The notes under the pieces: generated by a model
What the model was told of the DNA's origin: nothing
Database searches by the model: none
What the model saw: only the letters and a program-made list of their open reading frames with translations
Shown: piece after piece, positions 40,425-48,475 of the stretch
How the letters are laid out: the number at the start of each line of letters is the position of its first letter
Position numbering within the stretch: position 1 is the stretch's first letter
Program-made: the position numbers and the translations under genes
NCBI RefSeq assembly: GCF_000023925.1
Contig: NC_013169.1
Span: 2,046,001 to 2,110,000, forward strand
Direction: 5' to 3'
DNA: 64,000 nucleotides
Origin: Kytococcus sedentarius DSM 20547
GTDB taxonomy: Bacteria > Actinomycetota > Actinomycetes > Actinomycetales > Dermatophilaceae

Positions 40425-41739
40425 CCCGTCGCCGCGCGACGAAGGAGGCGGGGACGAGCGCCCGGGTGGCATGACCCACCAGCCACTCCAACGGTCCCTG
40501 CCGCTGCACGCTCAGCCAGGCCAGCGCGAAGACGACGACGACCAGCACCTGCAGGGCGAACTCCACCCCCACCCCGAAGGTCTCCAGGGGGAGCAGCAGC
40601 ATCAGCAGGTGCAGGCAGTAGAGCGTGAGGGTCATGCGTCCGGGCGCCGTGAGCAGCAGCAGCGACCGCGAGAGCAGGGTCCCCAGCCCGAGCATGACGC
40701 CGATCACCAGGAGGGCGACACCGCTGGTGCGGAGCAGGTCCACCGGCGTCCCGCTGTGCGGGGCGATCGTGCTGAGCCACCACCAGGAGGTGGTGGGGAC
40801 GGTGCCGTCCGGCCCCCAGACGAGGAGGTCAGCCGTCTCGTCCAGGGTCCACCCGGCTGCCATCTGCCCCTCGGCCACGTGCTCCAGCGCCCCCAGCGGC
40901 CCGGTGAGCACCTGGTAGACCACCCAGGAGAGGGCCGTGACGGCCACGCCGGCCAGCGCCAGGTGCACCGCCGAGATGCGCCGCCGCAGCCGCAGGCGGC
41001 CGATGCCCATCCCCAGCAGGATGTAGGGCAGCCAGCTCAGGGCGGGGAAGAGTCCGGTGACCACCAGGGTCTCCAGGAACTCGAGCGGCCGCGTGAACAG
41101 GTCCCCGGGGACCAGGTTGCCCAGGTCCGGCACCGGGTCGCCCTGCCGGAGCCAGTAGCTCAGCACCGGGCCCAGCACGGCCCCGACCGCGGCGAGGACG
41201 AAGAGCGGCCTGGCGCGCAGCCCGAGGAAAGGGATCGCCAGGGCGAACAGGGCCGCCAGGTAGGGCAGGATCACGCCGGCCGCGTCAACCGGGATGATCA
41301 GCCCCATGATCAGGCCGATGGCCAGGATGAGGATCGCCCGCACCCCCTGCCGCAGCATCGGCGTCCAGCGGCCCCGGGAGAGCGGCCGCGATCCCCCGCT
41401 CATGAGCGCCAGCGACACTCCGGCGAGGACGGCGAAGAGCGCCGAGGCCGTGCCCGAGGCCACCGTCCACGCGGGGTGGACCGTGATCTCGGGGGTGAAG
41501 GCGGGAAAGATGTGGACCGATATCATGCCCAGCAGCGCCAGCCCTCGGGCCGCGTCGAGACCGGTCAGGCGGTGCTCCGTCGGCCCCTGGTCCTCCGGGG
41601 TCGCCCGCCCCGCCGGCTCGCACGCGTGCGGGGTGTCGGGGACGACCTCGGTGCTCAGACCGGTGTTGGGCCCGTCCAGGGAGTCGAAGGAGGTGGCGGC
41701 GTCCGAGACGAACTCGGTGGCGCGGATGGCGGGACTCAT
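40387..41739 (-). CDS. Multi-helix membrane acyltransferase-like protein (DUF418/DUF1624 type)
   Basis: A 450-residue protein with about ten hydrophobic segments. After an N-terminal hydrophilic stretch comes 'RLTGLDAARGLALLGMISVHIFPAF', the hallmark R.xxLDxxRGxAllGMixVH opening of heparan-alpha-glucosaminide acetyltransferase-like and DUF418 proteins. Toward the C-terminus 'LTAPGRMTLTLYCLHLLMLL' matches the DUF418 helix. Likely role: moving acyl groups or modifying an envelope glycan or peptide. Its ATG overlaps the stop of the NRPS (ATGA), so it probably acts on, or exports, the same product. Confidence 0.78.
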   Translation of the reverse strand: MSPAIRATEFVSDAATSFDSLDGPNTGLSTEVVPDTPHACEPAGRATPEDQGPTEHRLTGLDAARGLALLGMISVHIFPAFTPEITVHPAWTVASGTASALFAVLAGVSLALMSGGSRPLSRGRWTPMLRQGVRAILILAIGLIMGLIIPVDAAGVILPYLAALFALAIPFLGLRARPLFVLAAVGAVLGPVLSYWLRQGDPVPDLGNLVPGDLFTRPLEFLETLVVTGLFPALSWLPYILLGMGIGRLRLRRRISAVHLALAGVAVTALSWVVYQVLTGPLGALEHVAEGQMAAGWTLDETADLLVWGPDGTVPTTSWWWLSTIAPHSGTPVDLLRTSGVALLVIGVMLGLGTLLSRSLLLLTAPGRMTLTLYCLHLLMLLLPLETFGVGVEFALQVLVVVVFALAWLSVQRQGPLEWLVGHATRALVPASFVARRRVRRWGRRPWPRG

Positions 41740-44700
41740 CGGGCGACCTCCAGGGTCTTCTCAACGGTGGTGGCGTCCTCGACCGCGGCCCGGACCGGCT
41801 GGGCCGGGATGCCCTGCCAGACGGTCCGTGCCGGCGTCGTCTCACCCTTCATGACCAGCGAGAGGGCCCGCAGGCGCGACCTCTCCTGCACGTCGGAGCC
41901 GTAGAGGACCACGGAGCGGGCACCGACCTCGGCCTCGTCCGCGACCCGCACCTCGTCCATCTTCATGACGCGGTCCTCGAAGAGGTGGGTCTGCAGCGAG
42001 ACCGCGGGGCCGATGTATGCACGGCGCCCGATCGAGACCAGGTCGAACTCGGTGATGTAGGTGGACTCCACCAGGGCGTGGCGGCCCACCCGCACACCGA
42101 ACAGGCGGAGCACCGGGCCGAGCATCGGGGTGCCCTGGAGGTGCATGAGCAGCACCGGCACCGCCGCGGCCTCGAACACGCCCGTGACGAGCTCGCTGAC
42201 GCGCACGAACTGGCTCCACAGCGGCTCGACGCGCTTCCGGTAGCGGCCCATGAGCACCCACTTCATGAGGGCCACGAAGAGCGTCGTGGCCAGTCCGGCG
42301 AGCATGGCCACCGCCGGCAGGAGCATGATCATGGCCCACACGGGCAGCTCGGCGAAGGCCAGGGCCGAGGCCACCTGGAGGGTGGCGAAGGTGGACAGAC
42401 CGAGCAGCGTGCCCGGCAGCGTGGCGCGCACGAACTCGATGAGATAGCGACCGATCACGACCTTGCGCGAGGGACGGTAGGTGTCCTCCTCGGAGTAGCC
42501 CTCGAACATCTCGCGCTGCGGGAGGAAGAAGGAGGGCGAGCCGAGCCAGGACTCACCGGGCTGGATGCCGGCGGCCGGCGGGGTGGACCCCACGCCGAGC
42601 AGGCTGTCCTGCCCCATCTTCGACCCCGAGGGGACGAAGGCGGCGTTGCCGACGAAGGCCCGCTCCCCGACCTCGGTGGGCCGGAAGGCGACGTGCCCGC
42701 GGCAGTAGGTCGCGCTGCCGACCGAGGCCATGTCGGCCACGAACGACTCGTCGTGCAGGGTCAGCAGGCTGGGGTCGATGTTGGCGATCGTGGACACCTC
42801 GGCCCGCTTGCCCACCCGGGCGCCCAGCAGCCGGAGCCACGGCGGGGTGTACAGCGTCGAGTACATGCTGTTGGTGAGCAGGAGGCTGGCCTCCAGGAGC
42901 CGGTCGGCGAACCACTTGTCGACGCCCAGCTGGGAGCGCAGGTGGTGGATCCCCACCGGCATCCGGGGCAGGCCGAAGTTCCGCAGCCCCAGGATGAGAG
43001 CGCAGGCGCTCACCACGAAGAGGGGGCCGGTGAGCAGCGAGGCGAGCAGCCCCCACCAGACGCCGCCCGCGAGGAGCGTGGCCCACACCAGGACCACGGG
43101 CAGCAGCAGCGCCAGCATCGGGAGGAGCTCCAGCCCGAGCACGCCCCACACGAAGCCGACGACCTGGGTCAGCCCCCAGCGGCGCGGCGCTCGGTCGCAG
43201 GCGGCCATCGTCACGACGATGTCGTCCCCGGGGGCGGGCACCACGGTGGCCGGCGAGCCGGCACGGACCTCGCCGGGGGGCATCGTGAGGTCGGGGCCGA
43301 CGACCGACTGCTCCTGCACCATCGCGCCGATCCCGATCTCGCAGGGGGCGACCACCACGGAGTTGGCCAGGACGGTGGAGTCCTCGCGCAGGTGGATGTC
43401 CCCCACCTCGATGCGACCGCCGGACACCGACCAGGCGTCCAGGCGGGTGGCGTACCCGATCGCGACCCCCGCGTCGATCGTCACCCGCGCGGGCAGGGTG
43501 GTGATCGGCGTCCCGACGTGGGCGGAGTCGTCCACCCGGGCGCCGGCCAGCCGGAGGTAGGGCGCGGCCAGGGCCGAGCCGGCGAGGTGGTTCATCGGGG
43601 AGAGCTCCATGGCCCGGCCGGCCATCCACACCCGCAGGTGCTCCATCGAGTAGAGCGGGTAGCTGCCCGGCTTCACGTCGCCCAGCAGGCGGGCCACGAC
43701 GAGCGGGCCGACCCAGCGGGTTCCCAGGTAGGAGATCGGCAGCGAGACCGCCATGAGCTGCAGCAGGCTGATCGACGGCACACCCGAGTACCACCAGTAG
43801 GCGAGGGCCACCGGCGACATGGCGACCATGAGCATGAGCAGCACGGCCACGGCCTGGGCCAGGCCGAAGAGCCAGATCCGGCCCGTCGAGGCGTGCTCGA
43901 TCGGCTCGGTGGTGAGGGCCTCGCCCACGTCCTCGGTGGCCCCGCTCTCGTCGAGGGTGCCGGCCATGCCGCGGACGGTGGGCGTGGCGTAGAGGTCCAT
44001 CACCGACAGCTGGGCCCCTCGCGGGTCCTCGCGCAGACGGGAGACGAGAGAGGCCGCGACCAACGAGTGACCACCGAGGTCGTCGAAGAAGTTGGCCTGC
44101 ACGGACAGCTGGTCGGGCTCCACCCCGAAGGCGTCGGCCCAGACCCCGGCCATCCACTCCTCGGTCGGGGTCGCGGGCGGGACGTGCTCACCGCCACCGA
44201 CTAGGCGCGGGGTGCTCGGCCGAGGCAGGGCCTTGCGGTCGACCTTGCCGCTGGGCAGCATCGGCATCTCGTCGATGGTCTCGAGGAACGAGGGGACCAT
44301 GTAGGACGGGAGCGTGTCCCGCATGTCCTCCCACAGCTTCTGCCGCAGGCCGTCGACGTCGGTCTCGTCCTCGTTCACCGTGATGTAGCCGGCCAGGTCG
44401 CCACCACCACCGTCGGGCCAGTAGTTGACCGCGGCGGTGGGCACCCGCGGGTCGCGCATCATCACGCTCTCGATCTCACCGAGGTCCACGCGGTGGCCGC
44501 GGATCTTCACCTCGGCGTCGGCGCGGCCCAGGTAGACGATCTCGCCGTCCTCCTGGAAGCGCGCCAGGTCACCGGTGCGGTAGATCCGCTCCCCGGAGCC
44601 CTCGGGGTCCTGAATGAACCGGTCGACGTTGAGCTCGGGGCGGTTGATGTAGCCGCGGGCCACACCGGGGCCGCCGATGCACAGCTCGCCGACCTCACCG

Positions 44701-45770
44701 AAGGGCACCGGCTGGCGGTCGTCGTCGAGGATCGTCGCGGTGTAGGTGGGCACGGGCACACCGATGGTCACCGCCCGACCCGGCCGCAGGACGCCCCAGG
44801 TGCAGGTCACGGTCGCCTCGGTGGGTCCGTAGGTGTTGAGCATGCGCCGACCGGGGGCCCAGCGCTCGACGAGCTCGGCCGGGCAGGCCTCGCCGCCGAC
44901 CATCACCGAGCGGATCGAGTCGATGGTGCGCTCGACGGTCGAGAGCACGGTGGGCACGCAGTAGAGGATCGTGATCCCGCGGGTCTCGAGGAACTCGGTG
45001 AGCCCGGCCCCGACGCGGCGAGCGTCGGTCGGGCCGGCCACCAGGGTCGCGCCGGCCGCCCAGGTGGGCCAGACCTCCTCGATGGCGAAGTCGAAGGCGA
45101 TCGTCATGCCCTGGTAGATGCGGTCGGTCTCCCGGACGTCGTACACCTCGGTGATGACGTGGATGAAGTTGACGATGCTGCTCTGGGCGACGTCCACGCC
45201 CTTCGGCCGACCGCTGGAGCCCGAGGTGTAGATGATGTAGGCCGTCGGGTCGTCGAGCCCGTCCGGGGCGGGCCGCGTGGTCGGGGCCGCGGCCACCGCG
45301 TCCTGGGTCGACGGGTCGTCGAGCAGCAGCACCGGGGCGGCGCTGGCGTGGTGCGCCGGGATCCCGGAGGTGGACAGCAGCATCGACAGCGAGCTGTCCT
45401 CGGAGATGAAGCTCACACGGTCCGAGGGCGAGGCGGGGTCGATCGGCACGAAGGCGCAGCCAGCCTTCATGATGCCCAGCAGGCCGACGTACATCTCCAG
45501 CGAGCGGTTCAGGAGCAGGCCGATGCGCTGGCCGGGCTCGACGCCCCGGTCCCGCAGGTGGTGGGCCAGGGCGTTGCCCAGCGCGTCCAGCTCCGCATAG
45601 GTCAGCCGCCGGTCCTCGAGCTCCAGGGCCACGTGGTGGGGAACGCGGTCCACACTGGCCTCGAAGTACTGGTGCATCCGCTCCTGCATGGGCGGGCGGA
45701 CGCCCGAGAGCTCGATCAGCTCGGTGGGCGACTTCAGACGATCCGGCTCGGTTGGCGTCTGCAGGGCCAC
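41736..45770 (-). CDS. Pls/PosA-family nonribosomal peptide synthetase
   Basis: A 1344-residue membrane NRPS. Adenylation domain: 'YTSGSSGRPKG' (181-191), 'LNTYGPTEATVT' (311-322), 'YRTGDLARF' and 'LPSGKVDRK' (505-513). Carrier domain: 'DLGGHSL' with Ser569. After residue 640 come alternating membrane helices and hexapeptide-like tandem segments, the layout of epsilon-poly-lysine synthetase relatives in which one adenylation domain feeds repeated condensation. Aligned by hand to GrsA, the pocket is D227 F228 E231 C271 M290 G292 T313 V321 T322; E at the 239 position fits a basic amino acid. GTG 45770 follows GGGGGAG. Its product is unknown. Confidence 0.85.
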   Translation of the reverse strand: MALQTPTEPDRLKSPTELIELSGVRPPMQERMHQYFEASVDRVPHHVALELEDRRLTYAELDALGNALAHHLRDRGVEPGQRIGLLLNRSLEMYVGLLGIMKAGCAFVPIDPASPSDRVSFISEDSSLSMLLSTSGIPAHHASAAPVLLLDDPSTQDAVAAAPTTRPAPDGLDDPTAYIIYTSGSSGRPKGVDVAQSSIVNFIHVITEVYDVRETDRIYQGMTIAFDFAIEEVWPTWAAGATLVAGPTDARRVGAGLTEFLETRGITILYCVPTVLSTVERTIDSIRSVMVGGEACPAELVERWAPGRRMLNTYGPTEATVTCTWGVLRPGRAVTIGVPVPTYTATILDDDRQPVPFGEVGELCIGGPGVARGYINRPELNVDRFIQDPEGSGERIYRTGDLARFQEDGEIVYLGRADAEVKIRGHRVDLGEIESVMMRDPRVPTAAVNYWPDGGGGDLAGYITVNEDETDVDGLRQKLWEDMRDTLPSYMVPSFLETIDEMPMLPSGKVDRKALPRPSTPRLVGGGEHVPPATPTEEWMAGVWADAFGVEPDQLSVQANFFDDLGGHSLVAASLVSRLREDPRGAQLSVMDLYATPTVRGMAGTLDESGATEDVGEALTTEPIEHASTGRIWLFGLAQAVAVLLMLMVAMSPVALAYWWYSGVPSISLLQLMAVSLPISYLGTRWVGPLVVARLLGDVKPGSYPLYSMEHLRVWMAGRAMELSPMNHLAGSALAAPYLRLAGARVDDSAHVGTPITTLPARVTIDAGVAIGYATRLDAWSVSGGRIEVGDIHLREDSTVLANSVVVAPCEIGIGAMVQEQSVVGPDLTMPPGEVRAGSPATVVPAPGDDIVVTMAACDRAPRRWGLTQVVGFVWGVLGLELLPMLALLLPVVLVWATLLAGGVWWGLLASLLTGPLFVVSACALILGLRNFGLPRMPVGIHHLRSQLGVDKWFADRLLEASLLLTNSMYSTLYTPPWLRLLGARVGKRAEVSTIANIDPSLLTLHDESFVADMASVGSATYCRGHVAFRPTEVGERAFVGNAAFVPSGSKMGQDSLLGVGSTPPAAGIQPGESWLGSPSFFLPQREMFEGYSEEDTYRPSRKVVIGRYLIEFVRATLPGTLLGLSTFATLQVASALAFAELPVWAMIMLLPAVAMLAGLATTLFVALMKWVLMGRYRKRVEPLWSQFVRVSELVTGVFEAAAVPVLLMHLQGTPMLGPVLRLFGVRVGRHALVESTYITEFDLVSIGRRAYIGPAVSLQTHLFEDRVMKMDEVRVADEAEVGARSVVLYGSDVQERSRLRALSLVMKGETTPARTVWQGIPAQPVRAAVEDATTVEKTLEVAR

Positions 45771-45844
45771 AGACTCCCCCTCAGGTGTTGGGTCAACGTC
45801 TCGGGTGACCGGCGGGCCGTCGGGCCACAGGCACGGTCTCTGCC

Positions 45845-45867
45845 ACTTTACACCCCCCGGAGGGGGT
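45845..45867 (-). promoter_or_regulatory. popT terminator and putative NRPS promoter
   Basis: A 6-bp stem (ACCCCC/GGGGGT, 4-nt loop, 45852-45867) follows the popT stop. Directly after it on the minus strand is TAAAGT (45845-45850), a possible -10 box 75 nt before the NRPS GTG. This would make the NRPS and acyltransferase genes a separate transcript. Confidence 0.4.
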
Positions 45868-45890
45868 TCCCGAACCATCCCGCCTGCTGG

Positions 45891-46904
45891 TCAGGCCCCG
45901 GGGGTCGGGGTACCAAAGCGTCGCTCGAACACCACCAGAGCCGTGACCACCACGGCGCCGAGGAAGGCCAGCAGGACCGGCCCGGTCACCGGGTCAGCCG
46001 GGGATGTCAGGGCACCGGTCTCGTGCTCCCCGACGACCTCCTGCCAGGGCCACAGCGCCCGCAGGGAGCCGATCATCAGCCCGCTCATGGCCAGCAGGGT
46101 GACCCGGCGGTGGCGCAGCAGGAAGTAGCGGATGACACGCACGAAGGAGGCCAGCCCGACCATCGCCCCGAGGCCGAAGACGGCGATGTAGGTGAGATCG
46201 CGCTCGTCGATGGCGGCCATGGTGGGGGCGTAGAGGCCGATGGCCAGCAGGAAGAAGGAGCCGGAGACCCCCGGCACGACGAGCGCGCAGATGGCGACCG
46301 CCGCAGCGAGGAAGACCACGAGGAGGTTCGGCTGCATCCGGGTCTCCCCGCCGGCCATGCTGACCAGCAGGAAGCTGATGACGGCGGCCACGACCACGAC
46401 GAGCACGGCGGCGACCGGGGAGAGCGTGGGACGCCCGGCGGCCTCGTCGTCGCGACGGCTGTCACGGGCCATGAGGAGCGGGACCGCGATGGAGGCCACC
46501 ACGAGCCCCAGGAAGAGGCCGCGGGCGTGCTCGGGGTGGTCGACCACGAGATCGGCCATGGCCCCGGCAGCCAGCAGGACGGCCGCGAGCATGCCGGCCA
46601 TGACCGGCACCAGAAGGCCCCACGAGCTCTGGCGCAGCTGACCGACGAAACCATTCCACCGGTCGGGCCCCTGGACCAGCCGCTTGAGGGCGGACAGGAC
46701 GTGGGCGGCGGAGTCGAGCAGCTCGTCGTAGACCCCGGTGACCAGGGCGACGGTGCCGCCGGAGACCCCCGGGACGAGCTCGGCCATGCCGATGAGGACC
46801 CCGCGGACGAGGTTGAGCAGGATGCCGAGCGGCGTCTGCCGACCGGTGGGTGCTCCGGGGGACGGGGCCTCGTGGGCGGCGTCCTGCGCGATCTGGCTGG
46901 TCAT
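45891..46904 (-). CDS. popT: DUF368 protein, PopT-type undecaprenyl-phosphate translocase
   Basis: A 337-residue membrane protein with eight or more helices. The two conserved re-entrant motifs are 'GMAELVPGVSGGTVALVTGVYDEL' and 'ICALVVPGVSGSFFLLAIGLY', the PGVSGG/PGVSG pair that defines DUF368. Members recycle the lipid carrier undecaprenyl phosphate across the cytoplasmic membrane for cell-wall synthesis (family knowledge). ATG 46904 has no strong ribosome site. It lies upstream of and parallel to the NRPS gene. Confidence 0.88.
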   Translation of the reverse strand: MTSQIAQDAAHEAPSPGAPTGRQTPLGILLNLVRGVLIGMAELVPGVSGGTVALVTGVYDELLDSAAHVLSALKRLVQGPDRWNGFVGQLRQSSWGLLVPVMAGMLAAVLLAAGAMADLVVDHPEHARGLFLGLVVASIAVPLLMARDSRRDDEAAGRPTLSPVAAVLVVVVAAVISFLLVSMAGGETRMQPNLLVVFLAAAVAICALVVPGVSGSFFLLAIGLYAPTMAAIDERDLTYIAVFGLGAMVGLASFVRVIRYFLLRHRRVTLLAMSGLMIGSLRALWPWQEVVGEHETGALTSPADPVTGPVLLAFLGAVVVTALVVFERRFGTPTPGA

Positions 46905-47000
46905 GGAGTGTGCTCTTCGTCCTTCGGTCGGCACGGGGTCCGGGGGACTGTATCCACCCCGCGGCCGACGGCAGGAATCCGCGACGGGCACGATGAGGAC

Positions 47001-47381
47001 ATGAACGCTGTCCCCTGCCCCTGCGGCTCGCCGGACTTCTCGACCTGCTGCGGTCCCCACCTGGCCGCAGAGACGCTGCCACCCACCGCGGAGGCACTCA
47101 TGCGCTCGCGCTACTCCGCCTTCGCCCGCGGGGACTCCGAGCACCTGTGGCGCACCTGGCACCCCCGTACCCGTCCGGCCTCGGTGGATCTCGGCGACGC
47201 CGAGTGGACCGGGCTGGAGGTGCACGAGGTGGTGGGCGGCCGGCCCGGGCAGACCGAGGGCGTGGTGGAGTTCACGGCCCGCTCCCGGCAACCCGACGGG
47301 TCGTGCGAGGCGTTGCGCGAGCGCTCCCGCTTCGCAGTGCGGGCCGGGCGCTGGTTCTACGTGGACGGCGAGCAGCGCTGA
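47001..47381 (+). CDS. YchJ-family protein with SEC-C zinc motif
   Basis: A 126-residue UPF0225/YchJ protein. The N-terminal zinc motif reads 'PCPCGSPDFSTCCGPHL' (CxCx..CC/H), followed by 'TAEALMRSRYSAFARGDSEHLWRTWHP', the usual YchJ linker and NTF2-like fold start. Function is unknown; the SEC-C motif is a protein-binding zinc site in SecA and similar proteins. Its GAGGAC stands just before ATG. It is convergent with the Crp/Fnr gene. Confidence 0.88.
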   Translation: MNAVPCPCGSPDFSTCCGPHLAAETLPPTAEALMRSRYSAFARGDSEHLWRTWHPRTRPASVDLGDAEWTGLEVHEVVGGRPGQTEGVVEFTARSRQPDGSCEALRERSRFAVRAGRWFYVDGEQR

Positions 47382-47413
47382 GGCGCAACGCCAGCACCGG
47401 CGCTCGGGTGCGC

Positions 47414-48085
47414 TCAGCCTGCCAGCTCGGTCAACCCGTCCAGATCGAGCAGGGCGATCTCGGCACCGGAGACCTCGACCAGGCCCCGCTTCTCCAGCCG
47501 TGCCAGGGCACGGCTGAACGACTCGGGCGTGACACCCAGGTAGGAGGCCACCTCCCGCTTGCGCATGGGCAGGCTCACCCGGACGTCCCGTCCCTGCACG
47601 GCGGCCGGCAGGTCCAGCAGGTAGTCGGCCAGGCGGGCTGCCATGTCGGTGCTGGTCAGGCGGGCGATGCGCTGCTCGGCGTCGGCCAGCCGCCGACTCA
47701 TGGCCCCGAGCAGGTCGCGCGTGATGCGCGGGTGCTCCCCCATCAGCCCCGCGAGCTGGTCGTGCTGGAACACGCAGGCCACGACCGGTTCGATCGCGGT
47801 GGCCGTGTGGTCGGCGGGCCCACCGGCCAGCAAGGGGTGCTCCCCCACCACCTGCCCGGGGGCCACCGTGCGGACGATCCGCTGGGTGCCGTCGGCCCGG
47901 CCGTGGGTCAGCTTCACCGTTCCCTCGTGCAGCACGAACAGCTGACCGACCTCCTCGCCCTGCCGGTAGAAGTCGTGCCCGGCCTCCACCATCTCGGGGT
48001 GCGCGCAGGAGGCCACCTGTTGCTGGGCCTCCGGGTCGAGGCCGGCGAAGATCGGCACCTGGGTCACGCAGAGGTCCTGAGGCAT
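47414..48085 (-). CDS. Crp/Fnr-family transcription regulator
   Basis: A 223-residue regulator with a cyclic-nucleotide-binding-like beta roll (about 10-120), a dimer helix ('ITRDLLGAMSRRLADAEQRI') and a winged helix ('MRKREVASYLGVTPESFSRALARLEKRG'). The recognition helix contains E-SFSR, which in Fnr-type proteins reads TTGAT half sites. Two cysteines near the N-terminus (positions 6 and 27) could be redox sensors, but the four-Cys set of a 4Fe-4S Fnr is not complete. It is divergent from the metal chaperone and ATPase genes, with a TTGAT..GTCAA box between them. Confidence 0.9.
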   Translation of the reverse strand: MPQDLCVTQVPIFAGLDPEAQQQVASCAHPEMVEAGHDFYRQGEEVGQLFVLHEGTVKLTHGRADGTQRIVRTVAPGQVVGEHPLLAGGPADHTATAIEPVVACVFQHDQLAGLMGEHPRITRDLLGAMSRRLADAEQRIARLTSTDMAARLADYLLDLPAAVQGRDVRVSLPMRKREVASYLGVTPESFSRALARLEKRGLVEVSGAEIALLDLDGLTELAG

Positions 48086-48108
48086 GGATCCATCCTGCCT
48101 CGCCCGGC

Positions 48109-48150
48109 TTGATCTTGGTCAAGGAGACCTGGGGCGGACCTTCCTACCGT
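48109..48150 (+). promoter_or_regulatory. FNR-like box and promoter of the metal ATPase operon
   Basis: TTGAT-CTTG-GTCAA (48109-48122) differs by one base from the FNR consensus TTGAT-N4-ATCAA. Downstream, TACCGT at 48145-48150 is a -10 candidate, giving a start near 48157 and placing the box centre at about -41.5, the class II activator position. The divergent Crp/Fnr gene begins 24 nt away, so it may be autoregulated. Confidence 0.7.
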
Positions 48151-48193
48151 GAGGGCATCGACGGAGATCCCGTCGAGGACGGAAGGACGAATC

Positions 48194-48424
48194 ATGACGA
48201 ACACCGCTCTGCAGCACACCACCCTTCGCGCACAGGGGTTCTCCTGCCCCTCCTGCGTCAGCAAGATCGAGAAGCAGGTCCAGCGCCTTCCCGGCGTGGA
48301 GAAGGTCGAGGTGAAGTTCGCGAGCTCCCGGGTCGAGGTCGACCACGCGGAGTCCGTGACCCCCGAGGATCTCGTGGCAGCCGTCCGCAAGGCCGGGTAC
48401 GAGTCCTCCCCCTCCGTCTTCTGA
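48194..48424 (+). CDS. Heavy-metal-associated (HMA) domain protein
   Basis: A 76-residue metallochaperone. The metal loop is 'GFSCPSCVSKIEKQVQRLPG' (short excerpt), with CxxC as in CopZ/Atx1 proteins, followed by 'VEKVEVKFASSRVEVDHAES' and 'DLVAAVRKAGYESS', the full ferredoxin-like fold. GGAAGGAC precedes the ATG. It lies 51 nt ahead of the P1B ATPase, which itself has no HMA domain, so this protein probably delivers metal to the pump. Confidence 0.9.
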   Translation: MTNTALQHTTLRAQGFSCPSCVSKIEKQVQRLPGVEKVEVKFASSRVEVDHAESVTPEDLVAAVRKAGYESSPSVF

Positions 48425-48475
48425 GCACGGGGCCCTCACCCCGAACGCCACCCAGCACCTCGCGAAAGGACTCCC

